From: Clostridiales bacterium
Lineage (GTDB): Bacteria; Bacillota; Clostridia; Oscillospirales; CAG-272
Reading direction: 5' to 3'
DNA: 64,000 nucleotides
Assembly: GCA_012727435.1 (NCBI GenBank)
Contig: JAAYHB010000015.1
Span: forward strand, 1 to 64,000
In this document: positions 16,579 through 26,741 of the stretch, piece by piece
Numbering within the stretch: the stretch's first letter is position 1
Layout of the letters: each line of letters begins with the position of its first letter
Notes under the pieces: model-generated
Seen by the model: the letters and a program-made list of their open reading frames with translations, nothing else
What the model was told of the DNA's origin: nothing
Database searches by the model: none
Program-made: the position numbers and the translations under genes

Positions 16579-16644
16579 GGATATGACTTAACTTAAAGCA
16601 GTTTGTTGTCATTGCTTATTGTCTTAGTATGTGAGGAAACCGAA

Positions 16645-17172
16645 ATGTTTTGGACTTACCTGCTGGTATTCGCGAGCAGAATACTCGACGTGTCGCTCGG
16701 CACAATCAGAACCATCATGACTGTCCGCGGCAGGCGTGTTGTTGCGGCGCTTTTCGGCTTTGTCGAGGTCATGATCTGGTTTCTGGTTGTCAGGGAAGCC
16801 CTTGATACCGACCTGCCGCCTTTCTTTGTGGCAATTGCATTTGCCGGCGGATTTGCTACCGGCACCTTTATCGGCGGGCTTGTGACAAACCTCATGCTGC
16901 CCTCAGACAGCATCGTGCAGATTATCACCTCAAAGCGCGACCCCGAACTGCTGAAAATTATCAGCGATGCCGGTTATTCCATGACAGTCTCGGATGTTTA
17001 CGGCAGGGATCATCAGGCCGAGAAGTATATGCTCTTTATATGCATAGACGGCAAATATGTTTCAGACCTCAAGGACCTGATTATAAAGCACGATAAATCG
17101 GCCTTCATTACAATAAGCAATAACAAAGCCGCAATAAACGGCAGTATTGTGCCAGTATTTAAAAAGAAATAA
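16645..17172 (+). CDS. DUF2179 / UPF0316 (YebE-like) membrane protein
   Basis: A 175-residue protein with three membrane segments (about residues 3-22, 32-50 and 57-78; the family's RILDVSLGTIRTIMTVRGRR lies between the first two) and a soluble C-terminal DUF2179 domain (about 95-170). DUF2179 also occurs in YitT-type membrane proteins; function is unknown, perhaps ligand sensing. The ATG preceded by GTGAGG is used in place of the upstream ORF-track start. It is transcribed alone. Confidence 0.85.
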   Translation: MFWTYLLVFASRILDVSLGTIRTIMTVRGRRVVAALFGFVEVMIWFLVVREALDTDLPPFFVAIAFAGGFATGTFIGGLVTNLMLPSDSIVQIITSKRDPELLKIISDAGYSMTVSDVYGRDHQAEKYMLFICIDGKYVSDLKDLIIKHDKSAFITISNNKAAINGSIVPVFKKK

Positions 17173-17190
17173 CCAAAGGCGGTGCACCTC

Positions 17191-17275
17191 CCCGCTTTTC
17201 TTCGGGGGCGCTGCCCCCGAACCCCCGCTCAAGGGACTTTGTTAATAAAAGTTCCTTGAGAATCCTCAAAAACTT
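17191..17275 (+). repeat. GC-rich palindromic repeat, copy C
   Basis: Contains CGGGGGCGCTGCCCCCGA identical to copy A, then CCCCGCTCAAGGGACTT and a diverged complementary arm ending TTGAGAATCCTCAAAA. The middle GGGCTCCGCCCC block is missing. It starts about 20 bases after the DUF2179 gene in the same orientation. Confidence 0.8.
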
Positions 17276-17306
17276 CAATATAAACCACAACCATGAATAC
17301 AGAAAC

Positions 17307-17340
17307 CGAGCCGCCGCGTGAAATATCACGCGGCGGCTCG
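17307..17340. terminator. terminator hairpin between convergent genes
   Basis: A perfect 14-bp stem, CGAGCCGCCGCGTG with its complement, lies between the plus-strand DUF2179 gene and the minus-strand leuB. The downstream tracts are only moderately T-rich on either strand, but the position suits a bidirectional terminator ending the branched-chain amino acid operon. Confidence 0.65.
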
Positions 17341-17359
17341 ATTGTATTACATCACAAAT

Positions 17360-18409
17360 TCAAATAAATCCGAGTATCTTATCTGTCATTTCGTCTGTCG
17401 TGAGCTGTCCGCCGATATCGCAGGTCATATATCCTGCCTCAAGCGCCTTGTTGACAGCATCTTCAATAGCATCGGCTTCCGCGGCCAGCCCGAAGGAATA
17501 GCGGAGCATCATTGCGGCCGACAGGATCGTCGCCGTCGGGTTTGCAATGCCCCGCCCGGCGATATCGGGCGCCGAGCCGTGTATAGGCTCATACATCCCG
17601 CGGCTCCCCTCACCCAGCGAGGCCGAAGGCAGCATGCCTATCGAGCCGGTGAGCTGTGAGGCCTCGTCCGAGAGGATGTCGCCGAACATATTCGAGGTCA
17701 CGATAACGTCAAACTGCGCCGGATTGCGGACAAGCTGCATTGCGGCGTTGTCGACCAGCATGTCGCTGTACTCGACATCGGGATACTCTGCCGCAAGCCT
17801 GTGCATTGTCTCGCGCCAGAGGCGGGAGCTCTCGAGCACATTTGCCTTGTCAATGCTTGTGACCTTCTTTCTGCGCTTGCGCGCCGTCTCAAAGGCCACT
17901 CTGCCTATCCTCTCAATCTCCATGACGCTGTAGCACTCGGTATCATAGGCCTCCTGTCCGTTTGGGCCTTCGCGCCGCCCGCGCTCGCCGAAATATATCC
18001 CGCCGGTAAGCTCCCTGACAATCACAAGGTCAAAGGTATCCTCAATGCGCAGCGGGCATCTGCCGCGCAGCGCGGGATAGAGCTTTGCCGGGCGGATGTT
18101 TGCATACAGCCCAAGCGCCTTGCGCAGTCCGAGCAACGCGCGTTCGGGGCGCAGATGTCCCGGGAGGGTATCCCACTTCGGGCCGCCCACGGCACCCAGC
18201 AGCACGCTGTCGCTCTCAAGGCACCTGTCTACCGTCGCCTGCGGCAGCGGCTCGCCTAACTCGTCAATCGCACAGCCCCCGGCCAAAAGCTCCGTGCATG
18301 TGATTTGATGCCCGTACTTCTCGGCTACTTTGTCAAGCACCCTGAGCGTGCTGTCGACAATCTCGGGGCCAATCCCGTCACCCTTTACCAGAGCAAGATT
18401 AAGTTTCAT
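17360..18409 (-). CDS. leuB: 3-isopropylmalate dehydrogenase
   Basis: LeuB oxidises and decarboxylates 3-isopropylmalate to 2-oxoisocaproate using NAD+; with CimA present it probably also acts on 3-methylmalate to give 2-oxobutyrate. The 349-residue product has the family signatures [51 protein letters not shown] and [23 protein letters not shown] precedes the ATG. It is the last gene of the nine-gene operon, 64 bases after leuD. Confidence 0.96.
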   Translation of the reverse strand: MKLNLALVKGDGIGPEIVDSTLRVLDKVAEKYGHQITCTELLAGGCAIDELGEPLPQATVDRCLESDSVLLGAVGGPKWDTLPGHLRPERALLGLRKALGLYANIRPAKLYPALRGRCPLRIEDTFDLVIVRELTGGIYFGERGRREGPNGQEAYDTECYSVMEIERIGRVAFETARKRRKKVTSIDKANVLESSRLWRETMHRLAAEYPDVEYSDMLVDNAAMQLVRNPAQFDVIVTSNMFGDILSDEASQLTGSIGMLPSASLGEGSRGMYEPIHGSAPDIAGRGIANPTATILSAAMMLRYSFGLAAEADAIEDAVNKALEAGYMTCDIGGQLTTDEMTDKILGFI

Positions 18410-18473
18410 ATATATTATCCTTTCTTACCCGCGGCACTCCGTGCAGGTCGTCGGCCCGCAGGTATACTCTCCT

Positions 18474-18983
18474 TTATTTTCGGGTCTTATCTCCGATAGC
18501 ACCCGACCTGACCGCGCCTACAAGCCCGCCGGCGGCAATAATCGACTGGATGAAAGCCGGGAAGGGCTGCGCCTTGTATTCCCTGTTCTTTGTTATATTC
18601 CTAATCAGCCCGGTATCAAAATCCATCTCGACTTCGTCACCGGCCTCTATTTCGTCTGCCGCAGCCTCGCACTCGACTATCGGCAGCCCGATGTTTATCG
18701 CGTTGCGGTAGAAAATCCGGGCAAAGCTCTTGGCGATTATAAGGGCAATCCCGCTCTCCTTAATTGCGATAGGCGCGTGCTCGCGCGAGGAACCGCAGCC
18801 GAAGTTGCGCCCCGCGACCATTATGTCGCCCGGCTTCACACGCCTGACAAACTCCCGGTCTATGTCCTCCATGCAGTGGGAGGCCAGCTCCTTTTTGTCG
18901 GCGGTGTTGAGGTATCTTGCCGGGATAATCACGTCGGTGTCTACATTGTCCCCGTATTTGAGAACCCGCCCTTTGACCTTCAT
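18474..18983 (-). CDS. leuD: 3-isopropylmalate dehydratase small subunit
   Basis: Swivel-domain subunit of isopropylmalate isomerase. The 169-residue product is the short type found in many Clostridia and archaea and contains [12 protein letters not shown] and the substrate-loop region [17 protein letters not shown]. Its ATG overlaps the leuC stop by one base (TGATG), with AAGGAGG 12 bases upstream inside leuC, so subunits are produced together. Confidence 0.96.
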   Translation of the reverse strand: MKVKGRVLKYGDNVDTDVIIPARYLNTADKKELASHCMEDIDREFVRRVKPGDIMVAGRNFGCGSSREHAPIAIKESGIALIIAKSFARIFYRNAINIGLPIVECEAAADEIEAGDEVEMDFDTGLIRNITKNREYKAQPFPAFIQSIIAAGGLVGAVRSGAIGDKTRK

Positions 18984-20248
18984 CAGCTTATGACCTCCTT
19001 CGGATGCGAGATTTTACCGGTCACGGCGCTTGCCGCCGCAACATATGGGCTTGCAAGATACACCTCGGACTCGGGGTGACCCATCCTTCCGACAAAGTTG
19101 CGGTTTGTCGTGGCCACCGCCCTCTCGCCTTTTGCGAGTATGCCCATGTGGCCGCCGAGACACGGCCCGCAGGTCGGCGGCGAGACCACCGCCCCCGCCT
19201 CAAGGAATATGCGGAGCAGCCCCATCTCAAGCGCCTCAAGATAAATCTTCGGGGTTGCGGGGATGACAATCGTCCTCACGCCCCTGGCGACCTTCCTGCC
19301 TTTAAGCACTTCAGCAGCCTGGATAAGATCCTCAAGCCGCCCGTTTGTGCAGGAGCCGATAACCACCTGATCTATCTTTATCTCGCCGAACTCATCAAAT
19401 GTTTTCGTATTCCCCGGCAGATGCGGGAAGGCCACCGTCGGCTCGATATTTGACATATCTATTTCAATTACCTGCTCGTATTCGGCGTCCTCGTCGGCCT
19501 CGTATATTACCGGAGGCTTGGCGCCGGCCTTCTTGAGGAATTCAAGGGTCTTTTCGTCAACCGGGAAGATGCCGTTCTTGGCTCCCGCCTCAATTGCCAT
19601 GTTGGCCATGCAGAGCCGGTCACTGACCGACAGCTCGGCCACCCCCGGCCCTCTGTATTCCATCGAGCGGTAGAGCGCGCCGTCCACCCCGATTTTGCCG
19701 ATTATGTGCAGTATCACGTCCTTGCCGGTCACCCACCTGCCGGGCTTGCCGGTCAGGTAGAATTTTATCGCCGGGGGAACCTTGAACCACGCCTTGCCGG
19801 TCGCCATTCCGAAGGCCATGTCGGTCGATCCGATGCCAGTCGAGAATGCGCCGAGCGCGCCGTATGTACAGGTGTGCGAGTCGGCGCCGATTACCACGTC
19901 ACCGGCCGTGACAAGTCCCCGCTCGGGCAGCAGTGCGTGCTCGACCCCCATCTCGCCGCCGTCAAAGAAGTTTTTGATTCGCTTTTCCGCGGCAAACTCG
20001 CGGCAGAGCTTGCACTGCTCGGCGGCCTTTATATCCTTGTTCGGGGCGAAGTGGTCCATGACCAGCGCCACCTTTGAATTATCAAACACCCCCGCCCTGC
20101 CGAACTTTGAGAATTCGTTTATCGCCACCGGGGAGGTGATATCGTTGCCGAGCACCATATCGACATCGACCAGCACTATCTCCCCGGCCCGTACCGAATC
20201 CACGCCGGCATGGGCGGCCAGAATTTTCTGGGTCATCGTCATTTTCAT
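18983..20248 (-). CDS. leuC: 3-isopropylmalate dehydratase large subunit
   Basis: The aconitase-like 4Fe-4S subunit that converts 2- to 3-isopropylmalate (and citramalate to 3-methylmalate in the citramalate route). The 421-residue length fits the short LeuC type. Cluster ligands are visible in [13 protein letters not shown] and [13 protein letters not shown]; other signatures include [26 protein letters not shown] and the C-terminal [18 protein letters not shown] precedes the start. It lies 12 bases after cimA. Confidence 0.96.
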   Translation of the reverse strand: MKMTMTQKILAAHAGVDSVRAGEIVLVDVDMVLGNDITSPVAINEFSKFGRAGVFDNSKVALVMDHFAPNKDIKAAEQCKLCREFAAEKRIKNFFDGGEMGVEHALLPERGLVTAGDVVIGADSHTCTYGALGAFSTGIGSTDMAFGMATGKAWFKVPPAIKFYLTGKPGRWVTGKDVILHIIGKIGVDGALYRSMEYRGPGVAELSVSDRLCMANMAIEAGAKNGIFPVDEKTLEFLKKAGAKPPVIYEADEDAEYEQVIEIDMSNIEPTVAFPHLPGNTKTFDEFGEIKIDQVVIGSCTNGRLEDLIQAAEVLKGRKVARGVRTIVIPATPKIYLEALEMGLLRIFLEAGAVVSPPTCGPCLGGHMGILAKGERAVATTNRNFVGRMGHPESEVYLASPYVAAASAVTGKISHPKEVIS

Positions 20249-20260
20249 AAATATGTCTCC

Positions 20261-21823
20261 CTATTTGAGCAGTTTGTATTCTATCGAATCGACAAGGGCG
20301 ATAAGGCTGGCTTCGATGATGTCGTTTGACACGCCCACAGTCGTCCATGTGCTCTTCTCGTCGGTCGTCTCAATCAACACGCGGACTCTGGCGGCGGTGG
20401 TGCAGTTGGATTCAAGCACGCGCACCTTGTAGTCGGTAAGCCTCATCTCCTTGATGGACGGGTAAAACACCACAAGCGCCTTGCGCAGCGCCAGGTCAAG
20501 CGCGTTCACCGGGCCGTTGCCCATGACCGCGGTCATCTCCTCCTTGCCGTCGACCTCGACCTTAATAGTCGCCGAGGCCGGCATTTCGCCTTCCGCCACA
20601 GGGAACTCGCTCATGATTTTATACATCACGAGCCTGAAAGCAGGCTTGTACAGGCCTAGAACCTTCTTGACAAGCAGCTCAAAGCTCGCGTCGGCCGCCT
20701 CAAAATGATACCCGTAATGCTCAAGCTCCTTGAGCTTCTCAAGTATTTCGGAAGTTTCCTTTGAGTTCTTCTCAAGGTGCGGCGCGAAATGCTTGATTTT
20801 CGCCAGCACGGTGCTGCGCCCAGAAACCTCGGACATGAGGAACCTGCGCTTGTTGCCTACCAGCGCCGGGTCGATATGTTCAAATGAGCAGGACTTCTTG
20901 AGCACTCCGTCTATGTGCATGCCGCCCTTGTGGGCAAAAGCGCTCGCGCCTACATACGGCTTTGTGTTGTCAATCTGGGTGTTGGATATCTCGGCTATCT
21001 TTCTTGCGGTATCCGAGAGTATCGACATATCCCGGCAGCACTCAAAGCCGCGCTTTAGCACAAGATTGGGAATGATTGCCGAGAGGTTGGCGTTGCCGCA
21101 GCGCTCGCCTATCCCGATAAAGGTCCCCTGCACATGCGTCGCCCCGGCCTCGACCGCCATCAGAGTGCTGGCGACCGCACAGTCTATATCGTTGTGGCAG
21201 TGGATGCCGATTTTCTTACCGGGAAATGCCTCCACCACCTTCTTTGTGATATTGTAAATATCCGACGGTAGGGTGCCGCCGTTGGTGTCGCAGAGCACAA
21301 GAGTCGTGGCCCCGCCCTCGGCTGCCGCCGATAGCACGCTCATGGCATACGACTCGGAGGCTTTGTACCCGTCAAAAAAGTGCTCGGCGTCGAATATCAC
21401 TTCTTTTGATTCGGACCTTAAGTACTCTATGGTGTCCCTGACCAGCTCAAGGTTTTCCTCAAGACTGATTCTGAGTATCTCGGTCACATGTAATTCCCAC
21501 GCCTTGCCGAAAATCACGACCACCGGCGTGTTGGCAGCCAGGAGCGACTTTATGTTTGCATCGTCGCAGGCCGCCACGTTGTGCCTGCGGGTGCTCCCGA
21601 AAGCGCAGAGCTTTGCGTGCCCGAGTTTTAAGTCCGAGGCCTTCCCGAAAAATTCAAGGTCCTTCGGGTTTGAACCGGGATTTCCGGCCTCGATGAAATC
21701 GATACCGAACTGGACAAGCGTCTCCACAATATTTAATTTATCATTTACCGAAAAGGAAATTCCCTCACCCTGAGCTCCGTCCCTCAGGGTCGAGTCAAGT
21801 ATTTCGATTCTACGACCTTTCAA
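20261..21823 (-). CDS. cimA: (R)-citramalate synthase
   Basis: CimA condenses pyruvate with acetyl-CoA to citramalate, the first step of threonine-independent isoleucine synthesis. The 520-residue product matches the long bacterial CimA type: ILDSTLRDGAQGEGISFS at the N terminus, GIHCHNDIDCAVA with metal ligands, GTFIGIGERCGNANL, SAFAHKGGMHIDG, and a C-terminal LeuA_dimer-type regulatory domain (about residues 385-515). The start codon is TTG with AAGGAG 10 bases upstream. Being next to leuA and leuCDB strongly supports CimA over homocitrate synthase; no ilvA is in the operon. Confidence 0.9.
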   Translation of the reverse strand: MKGRRIEILDSTLRDGAQGEGISFSVNDKLNIVETLVQFGIDFIEAGNPGSNPKDLEFFGKASDLKLGHAKLCAFGSTRRHNVAACDDANIKSLLAANTPVVVIFGKAWELHVTEILRISLEENLELVRDTIEYLRSESKEVIFDAEHFFDGYKASESYAMSVLSAAAEGGATTLVLCDTNGGTLPSDIYNITKKVVEAFPGKKIGIHCHNDIDCAVASTLMAVEAGATHVQGTFIGIGERCGNANLSAIIPNLVLKRGFECCRDMSILSDTARKIAEISNTQIDNTKPYVGASAFAHKGGMHIDGVLKKSCSFEHIDPALVGNKRRFLMSEVSGRSTVLAKIKHFAPHLEKNSKETSEILEKLKELEHYGYHFEAADASFELLVKKVLGLYKPAFRLVMYKIMSEFPVAEGEMPASATIKVEVDGKEEMTAVMGNGPVNALDLALRKALVVFYPSIKEMRLTDYKVRVLESNCTTAARVRVLIETTDEKSTWTTVGVSNDIIEASLIALVDSIEYKLLK

Positions 21824-21841
21824 GCTATGTTCTCCTTATCG

Positions 21842-23347
21842 TCAGAATTCAAGGAGCTTGTTGATACCGTTTACATAAGCAAGTATGCTCGATTCGATAA
21901 TATCTGTCGAAACCCCGCGGCCGGTGACCACCCGCTCGCCGGCTTTGAGCTTTACCGTCACCTCGCCGAGCGCGTCGTTCCCGCCGGTCACCGAATGAAT
22001 GGTGTAATCCAGCATCTCTTCGCAGAGGTTGCCGGTTATTTTGTCTATGGCATTGTAGGCGGCATTGATAGGCCCGTCGCCCAGCGACACCTCCTCAAGT
22101 ATCTCATCGTCTTTTTTCAACCTGACCACACAGGTTGCCCGGGAGTTCTTGGCGGTGTGGACGTCGAAATATTCAAGCTCATATGTCCGCCCCGAGCGGT
22201 CCTTGTTGTACACTATGGTCTCGATGTCGCTGTGGGTGATGACCTTCTTCCGGTCGCAGAGCTCGATAATTTTTTCATAATACACATCGAGCTCCTCTTT
22301 TGTGAAAGAATAGCCCATTTCCTTCAGATATTCCTCAATAGCATGCCTGCCCGAGTGCTTGCCCAGCACAATCCTATTCCGCGCAAGCCCGATGTCCTCG
22401 GGGGACATGATTTCATAGGTTGTGCGCTCGGCCAACACACCGTGCTGGTGTATGCCGGCTTCATGCGCGAAGGCATTTGCACCGACTATCGGTTTGTTTA
22501 TTGCCGCGGTCTGCCCGATGATGTTGTATACCAGCTTGCTGGTGGGGCTTATCTGCTTTGTGTCGATGCCGGTATAGCAGCCGAAGTAGTTTCTTCTGGT
22601 CTTTATCGCCATGACCACTTCTTCGAGCGCCGCGTTGCCGGCGCGCTCGCCCAGCCCGTTGACAGTACACTCAACCTGAGTTGCCCCCGCCCTGACCGCC
22701 GCCAGCGTATTGGCGGTCGCCATGCCGAGATCGTTGTGGCAGTGCACCGATATTTCGGCCTTGTCGATATTCGAAACCTTCTCGCGCAGGTAGCGTATAA
22801 TCCGGTCCATTTCCTCGGGAACGGCATAGCCTACCGTGTCGGGGATGTTCACAGTCGTCGCCCCGGCAGCAATAGCCGTCTCGACTACCCTGGCGAGGAA
22901 TTCGGGATCACTGCGCATGGCGTCCTCGGCCGAGAACTCGACATTCGAAAGATACTTCTTGGCATACGCGACCGCGGCAGCTGTCCGCTCCAGCACCTCT
23001 TCGGGGGTCATCCTCAGCTTATACTGCATATGTACCGGCGATGTGGCGATGAAGGTGTGAATCCGCGGGGAAACCGCACCCTTTACCGCCTCGTAGGCCG
23101 CATCTATATCCTTTTCGGTCGCACGGGCGAGCGAGGCTACCACGCAGTTCTTTACAGTCTTTGAAATCGCCTCAACCGACTTGAAGTCCCCGGGCGACGA
23201 GATGGCAAATCCCGCCTCAATCACGTCGACCTTCAGGGCCTCAAGCTGTTTTGCAATCTCAAGCTTTTCCTCAAGATTCATGCTGCAGCCGGGAGCCTGC
23301 TCGCCGTCCCTCAGGGTGGTATCAAAAATCTTAATTCGTCTCTCCAT
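21842..23347 (-). CDS. leuA: 2-isopropylmalate synthase
   Basis: LeuA condenses 2-oxoisovalerate with acetyl-CoA, the committed step to leucine. The product of about 501 residues has DTTLRDGEQAPGCSMN, VHCHNDLGMATANTLAA, CTVNGLGERAGNAALEEV and AFAHEAGIHQHGVL, plus the C-terminal allosteric domain (about residues 385-500). I choose the second ATG, which has GGAG 6 bases upstream; the ATG at 23359 would add four residues. It is 18 bases upstream of cimA. Confidence 0.95.
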   Translation of the reverse strand: MERRIKIFDTTLRDGEQAPGCSMNLEEKLEIAKQLEALKVDVIEAGFAISSPGDFKSVEAISKTVKNCVVASLARATEKDIDAAYEAVKGAVSPRIHTFIATSPVHMQYKLRMTPEEVLERTAAAVAYAKKYLSNVEFSAEDAMRSDPEFLARVVETAIAAGATTVNIPDTVGYAVPEEMDRIIRYLREKVSNIDKAEISVHCHNDLGMATANTLAAVRAGATQVECTVNGLGERAGNAALEEVVMAIKTRRNYFGCYTGIDTKQISPTSKLVYNIIGQTAAINKPIVGANAFAHEAGIHQHGVLAERTTYEIMSPEDIGLARNRIVLGKHSGRHAIEEYLKEMGYSFTKEELDVYYEKIIELCDRKKVITHSDIETIVYNKDRSGRTYELEYFDVHTAKNSRATCVVRLKKDDEILEEVSLGDGPINAAYNAIDKITGNLCEEMLDYTIHSVTGGNDALGEVTVKLKAGERVVTGRGVSTDIIESSILAYVNGINKLLEF

Positions 23348-23432
23348 GATAATCTCCATGCCGCCTGTGGCGGCGGTCTGATTTATTCCAGAACTGTCCG
23401 GTTAGCCGGTTATTTTATTATAAGCACAACTG

Positions 23433-25124
23433 TCATTCGTAGTTAATAATCGCTCCCCTGTCGGCAGAGGATACGTTCCTTGAGTACCTGAGGATGTAGC
23501 CCGAGAGCCCGGATTTGACTTTAAGCTGGGTCTCCTTCTTGCGCCGGCGCAGCTCCTCTTCGGGCACTTCAAGGTTAATCGTGTAGGCGGGTATGTCGAT
23601 TGAGATAATGTCGCCCTCCCTGACATATGCAATCGGGCCGCCGCGCGAGGCTTCGGGCGAGATATGGCCTATAGCCGCGCCGCGGGTGGCGCCCGAAAAA
23701 CGCCCGTCGGTAATCAGCGCGACGTCCTTGTCAAGCCCCATGCCGGCAATTGCCGAGGTGGGACCTAACATCTCGCGCATACCCGGGCCGCCCGCCGGCC
23801 CTTCGTAGCGGATGACGACAACGTCGCCCTTGTTGATCCTGCCGCCGTAAATGGCCTTGATTGCCTCCTCCTCGCCGTCAAAGACTCGAGCAGGGCCGCG
23901 GTGGACCAGCATCTCAGGTGCAACGGCGCTGCGCTTGACCACCCCGCCGTCGGGCGCGAGCGAACCGAAGAGTATTGCAAGCCCGCCGGTCTTGGAATAG
24001 GGATTTTCAACCGGCCTGATAACCGTATTGTCGATTACCGGCAGACTGTATGCTCGATTTTTTATGTTCTCCCCCATGGTCCTGCCGGTAATGCTCATAA
24101 CATCCGGGTCATAAAGTCCGGCGTCTATAAGTTTTTCAATTACCTTATACACTCCGCCGGCGTTGTACAGGTCCTGCATGTGGTGCGGCCCGGCGGGGGC
24201 GAGCCGGCAGAGATTCGGAGTCGACTCGCTGACCTCGTTTATGGTCTTAAGGCTAAATCTCACACCCGCCTCGTTTGCTATCGCCAGCAGGTGCAGCACC
24301 GAGTTGGTCGAGCAGCCGAGCGCCATGTCGACGGCCAGCGCGTTCATAAAGGCTTTTTCGGTCAGGATGTCACGAGGCTTTATTCCGAGCTTTAAGGTCT
24401 CTATGACCTGCTCGCCGGCGGCCTTGGCAAGCATAATGCGCTTTGAGAAGACTGCAGGAATCGTGCCGTTGCCCGACAGCGCCATTCCGAGCGCTTCTGT
24501 GAGGCAGTTCATCGAGTTTGCTGTAAACATCCCCGAGCAGGAACCGCAGCCCGGGCAGCAGGAGTCCTCAATTGCCGCAAGCCCGGCCTCGTCAATGGTG
24601 CCGTTCTTGTAAGCCCCGACCGCCTCAAAGGCGCTGTTCAGGTCGAGCGGCCTGCCGACAGCGTCCCTAAGCGAGAGCATCGGCCCGCCCGAGACAAAGA
24701 CCGAGGGGATATTGAGCCTCGCCGCCGCCATGAGCATGGCGGGGACAATTTTATCGCAGTTCGGCACAAAGACCAGTGCGTCAAAGCAATGCGCGCGGGC
24801 CATGCACTCGATGCTGTCGGCGATAACCTCGCGTGAGGAAAGCGAGTACTTCATGCCCTCATGCCCCATGGCTATCCCGTCGCAGACGCCTATGACATTG
24901 AATTCCACAGGCGTGCCGCCGGCGGCAAGAATTCCGTCGTGGACCGCCGCTGCAATACTCCTCAGATGAATATGCCCCGGCACTATCTCGTTAAACGAGT
25001 TGACTATGCCGACCAGCGGCTTTTTAAGCTGGCTGTCGGTATATCCCATCGCCTTGAAGAGCGACCGGTGGGGCGTCCTCTCAACGCCAGATTTTACTTT
25101 ATCGCTTGTCATTGCCGATACCAT
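23433..25124 (-). CDS. ilvD: dihydroxy-acid dehydratase
   Basis: IlvD dehydrates the dihydroxy acids of the valine and isoleucine pathways with an Fe-S cluster. The 563-residue product carries the cluster and metal motifs [12 protein letters not shown] and [17 protein letters not shown], the GCSTNSVLH motif and C-terminal [19 protein letters not shown]. The ORF-track start is about 22 residues too long; the ATG at 25124 follows AAAGGA closely, and one at 25112 (MTSDKVKSG) is an alternative. Confidence 0.95.
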   Translation of the reverse strand: MVSAMTSDKVKSGVERTPHRSLFKAMGYTDSQLKKPLVGIVNSFNEIVPGHIHLRSIAAAVHDGILAAGGTPVEFNVIGVCDGIAMGHEGMKYSLSSREVIADSIECMARAHCFDALVFVPNCDKIVPAMLMAAARLNIPSVFVSGGPMLSLRDAVGRPLDLNSAFEAVGAYKNGTIDEAGLAAIEDSCCPGCGSCSGMFTANSMNCLTEALGMALSGNGTIPAVFSKRIMLAKAAGEQVIETLKLGIKPRDILTEKAFMNALAVDMALGCSTNSVLHLLAIANEAGVRFSLKTINEVSESTPNLCRLAPAGPHHMQDLYNAGGVYKVIEKLIDAGLYDPDVMSITGRTMGENIKNRAYSLPVIDNTVIRPVENPYSKTGGLAILFGSLAPDGGVVKRSAVAPEMLVHRGPARVFDGEEEAIKAIYGGRINKGDVVVIRYEGPAGGPGMREMLGPTSAIAGMGLDKDVALITDGRFSGATRGAAIGHISPEASRGGPIAYVREGDIISIDIPAYTINLEVPEEELRRRKKETQLKVKSGLSGYILRYSRNVSSADRGAIINYE

Positions 25125-25203
25125 AAATCCTTTCAAACAAAGTTTGCCGATCTCTGCCCGGCCCGCTTTCCTGATGTATTTCCGAACCAAGAGGCGGTTT
25201 ATT

Positions 25204-26208
<1,005 letters not shown>

Positions 26209-26229
26209 TTATTTATAAAAAATTTTGTA

Positions 26230-26727
26230 TTACAGATTCTGCAGTCCGCGGTTTACCGCCAGCGCCCCCGCGCGGCACATCTCGATAATCATGTCGTTTT
26301 GCTTTGCAAATTCGATGAATGCGCTGAGCTTTGAGGGCTCTCCGGTTATCTCGATAATCATCGAATCGGCGTTGAAGTCAACCACCTTGCCGCGGAAAAC
26401 ATTGACCGCTTCGGTGATTTCGGGTCTGGTGGCAGGCGTCACCCTGAGCTTTATCAGAAGGTGCTCCCGCAAAACCGTCCTGTCGGGGTCCATGAACTCG
26501 ACCTTTTTGACGTCGTGCAGCTTCCGAAGCTGCTTTACTATCTGGTTTTTGACATAATCGTCTCCTCTGGCGATAATTGTCATCCGGGAGTATTCGGGGT
26601 TCTCGGTTTCGCTGACGTTCAGGCTGTCGATATTGTATCCTCTGCGAGAGAAAAGCCCTGACACCCTGGTCAGCACGCCGAAGTGATTGGACACTATTAC
26701 GCCTAATATAAACTGCTCCTTTTGCAT
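26230..26727 (-). CDS. ilvN: acetolactate synthase regulatory subunit
   Basis: The 165-residue small subunit confers valine feedback on IlvB. It has an N-terminal ACT domain (about residues 4-75, with NHFGVLTRVSGLFSRRGYNI) and the family's C-terminal domain with ITGEPSKLSAFIEF. GGGAGG precedes the ATG, 14 bases after ilvB. Confidence 0.95.
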   Translation of the reverse strand: MQKEQFILGVIVSNHFGVLTRVSGLFSRRGYNIDSLNVSETENPEYSRMTIIARGDDYVKNQIVKQLRKLHDVKKVEFMDPDRTVLREHLLIKLRVTPATRPEITEAVNVFRGKVVDFNADSMIIEITGEPSKLSAFIEFAKQNDMIIEMCRAGALAVNRGLQNL

Positions 26728-26741
26728 TTTTGCCCTCCCTG

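Noticed and set aside
21827-23164. A 445-codon plus-strand ORF opposite leuA
   Set aside because: It is the antisense shadow of a well-supported leuA; the translation has no family features and no ribosome binding site.
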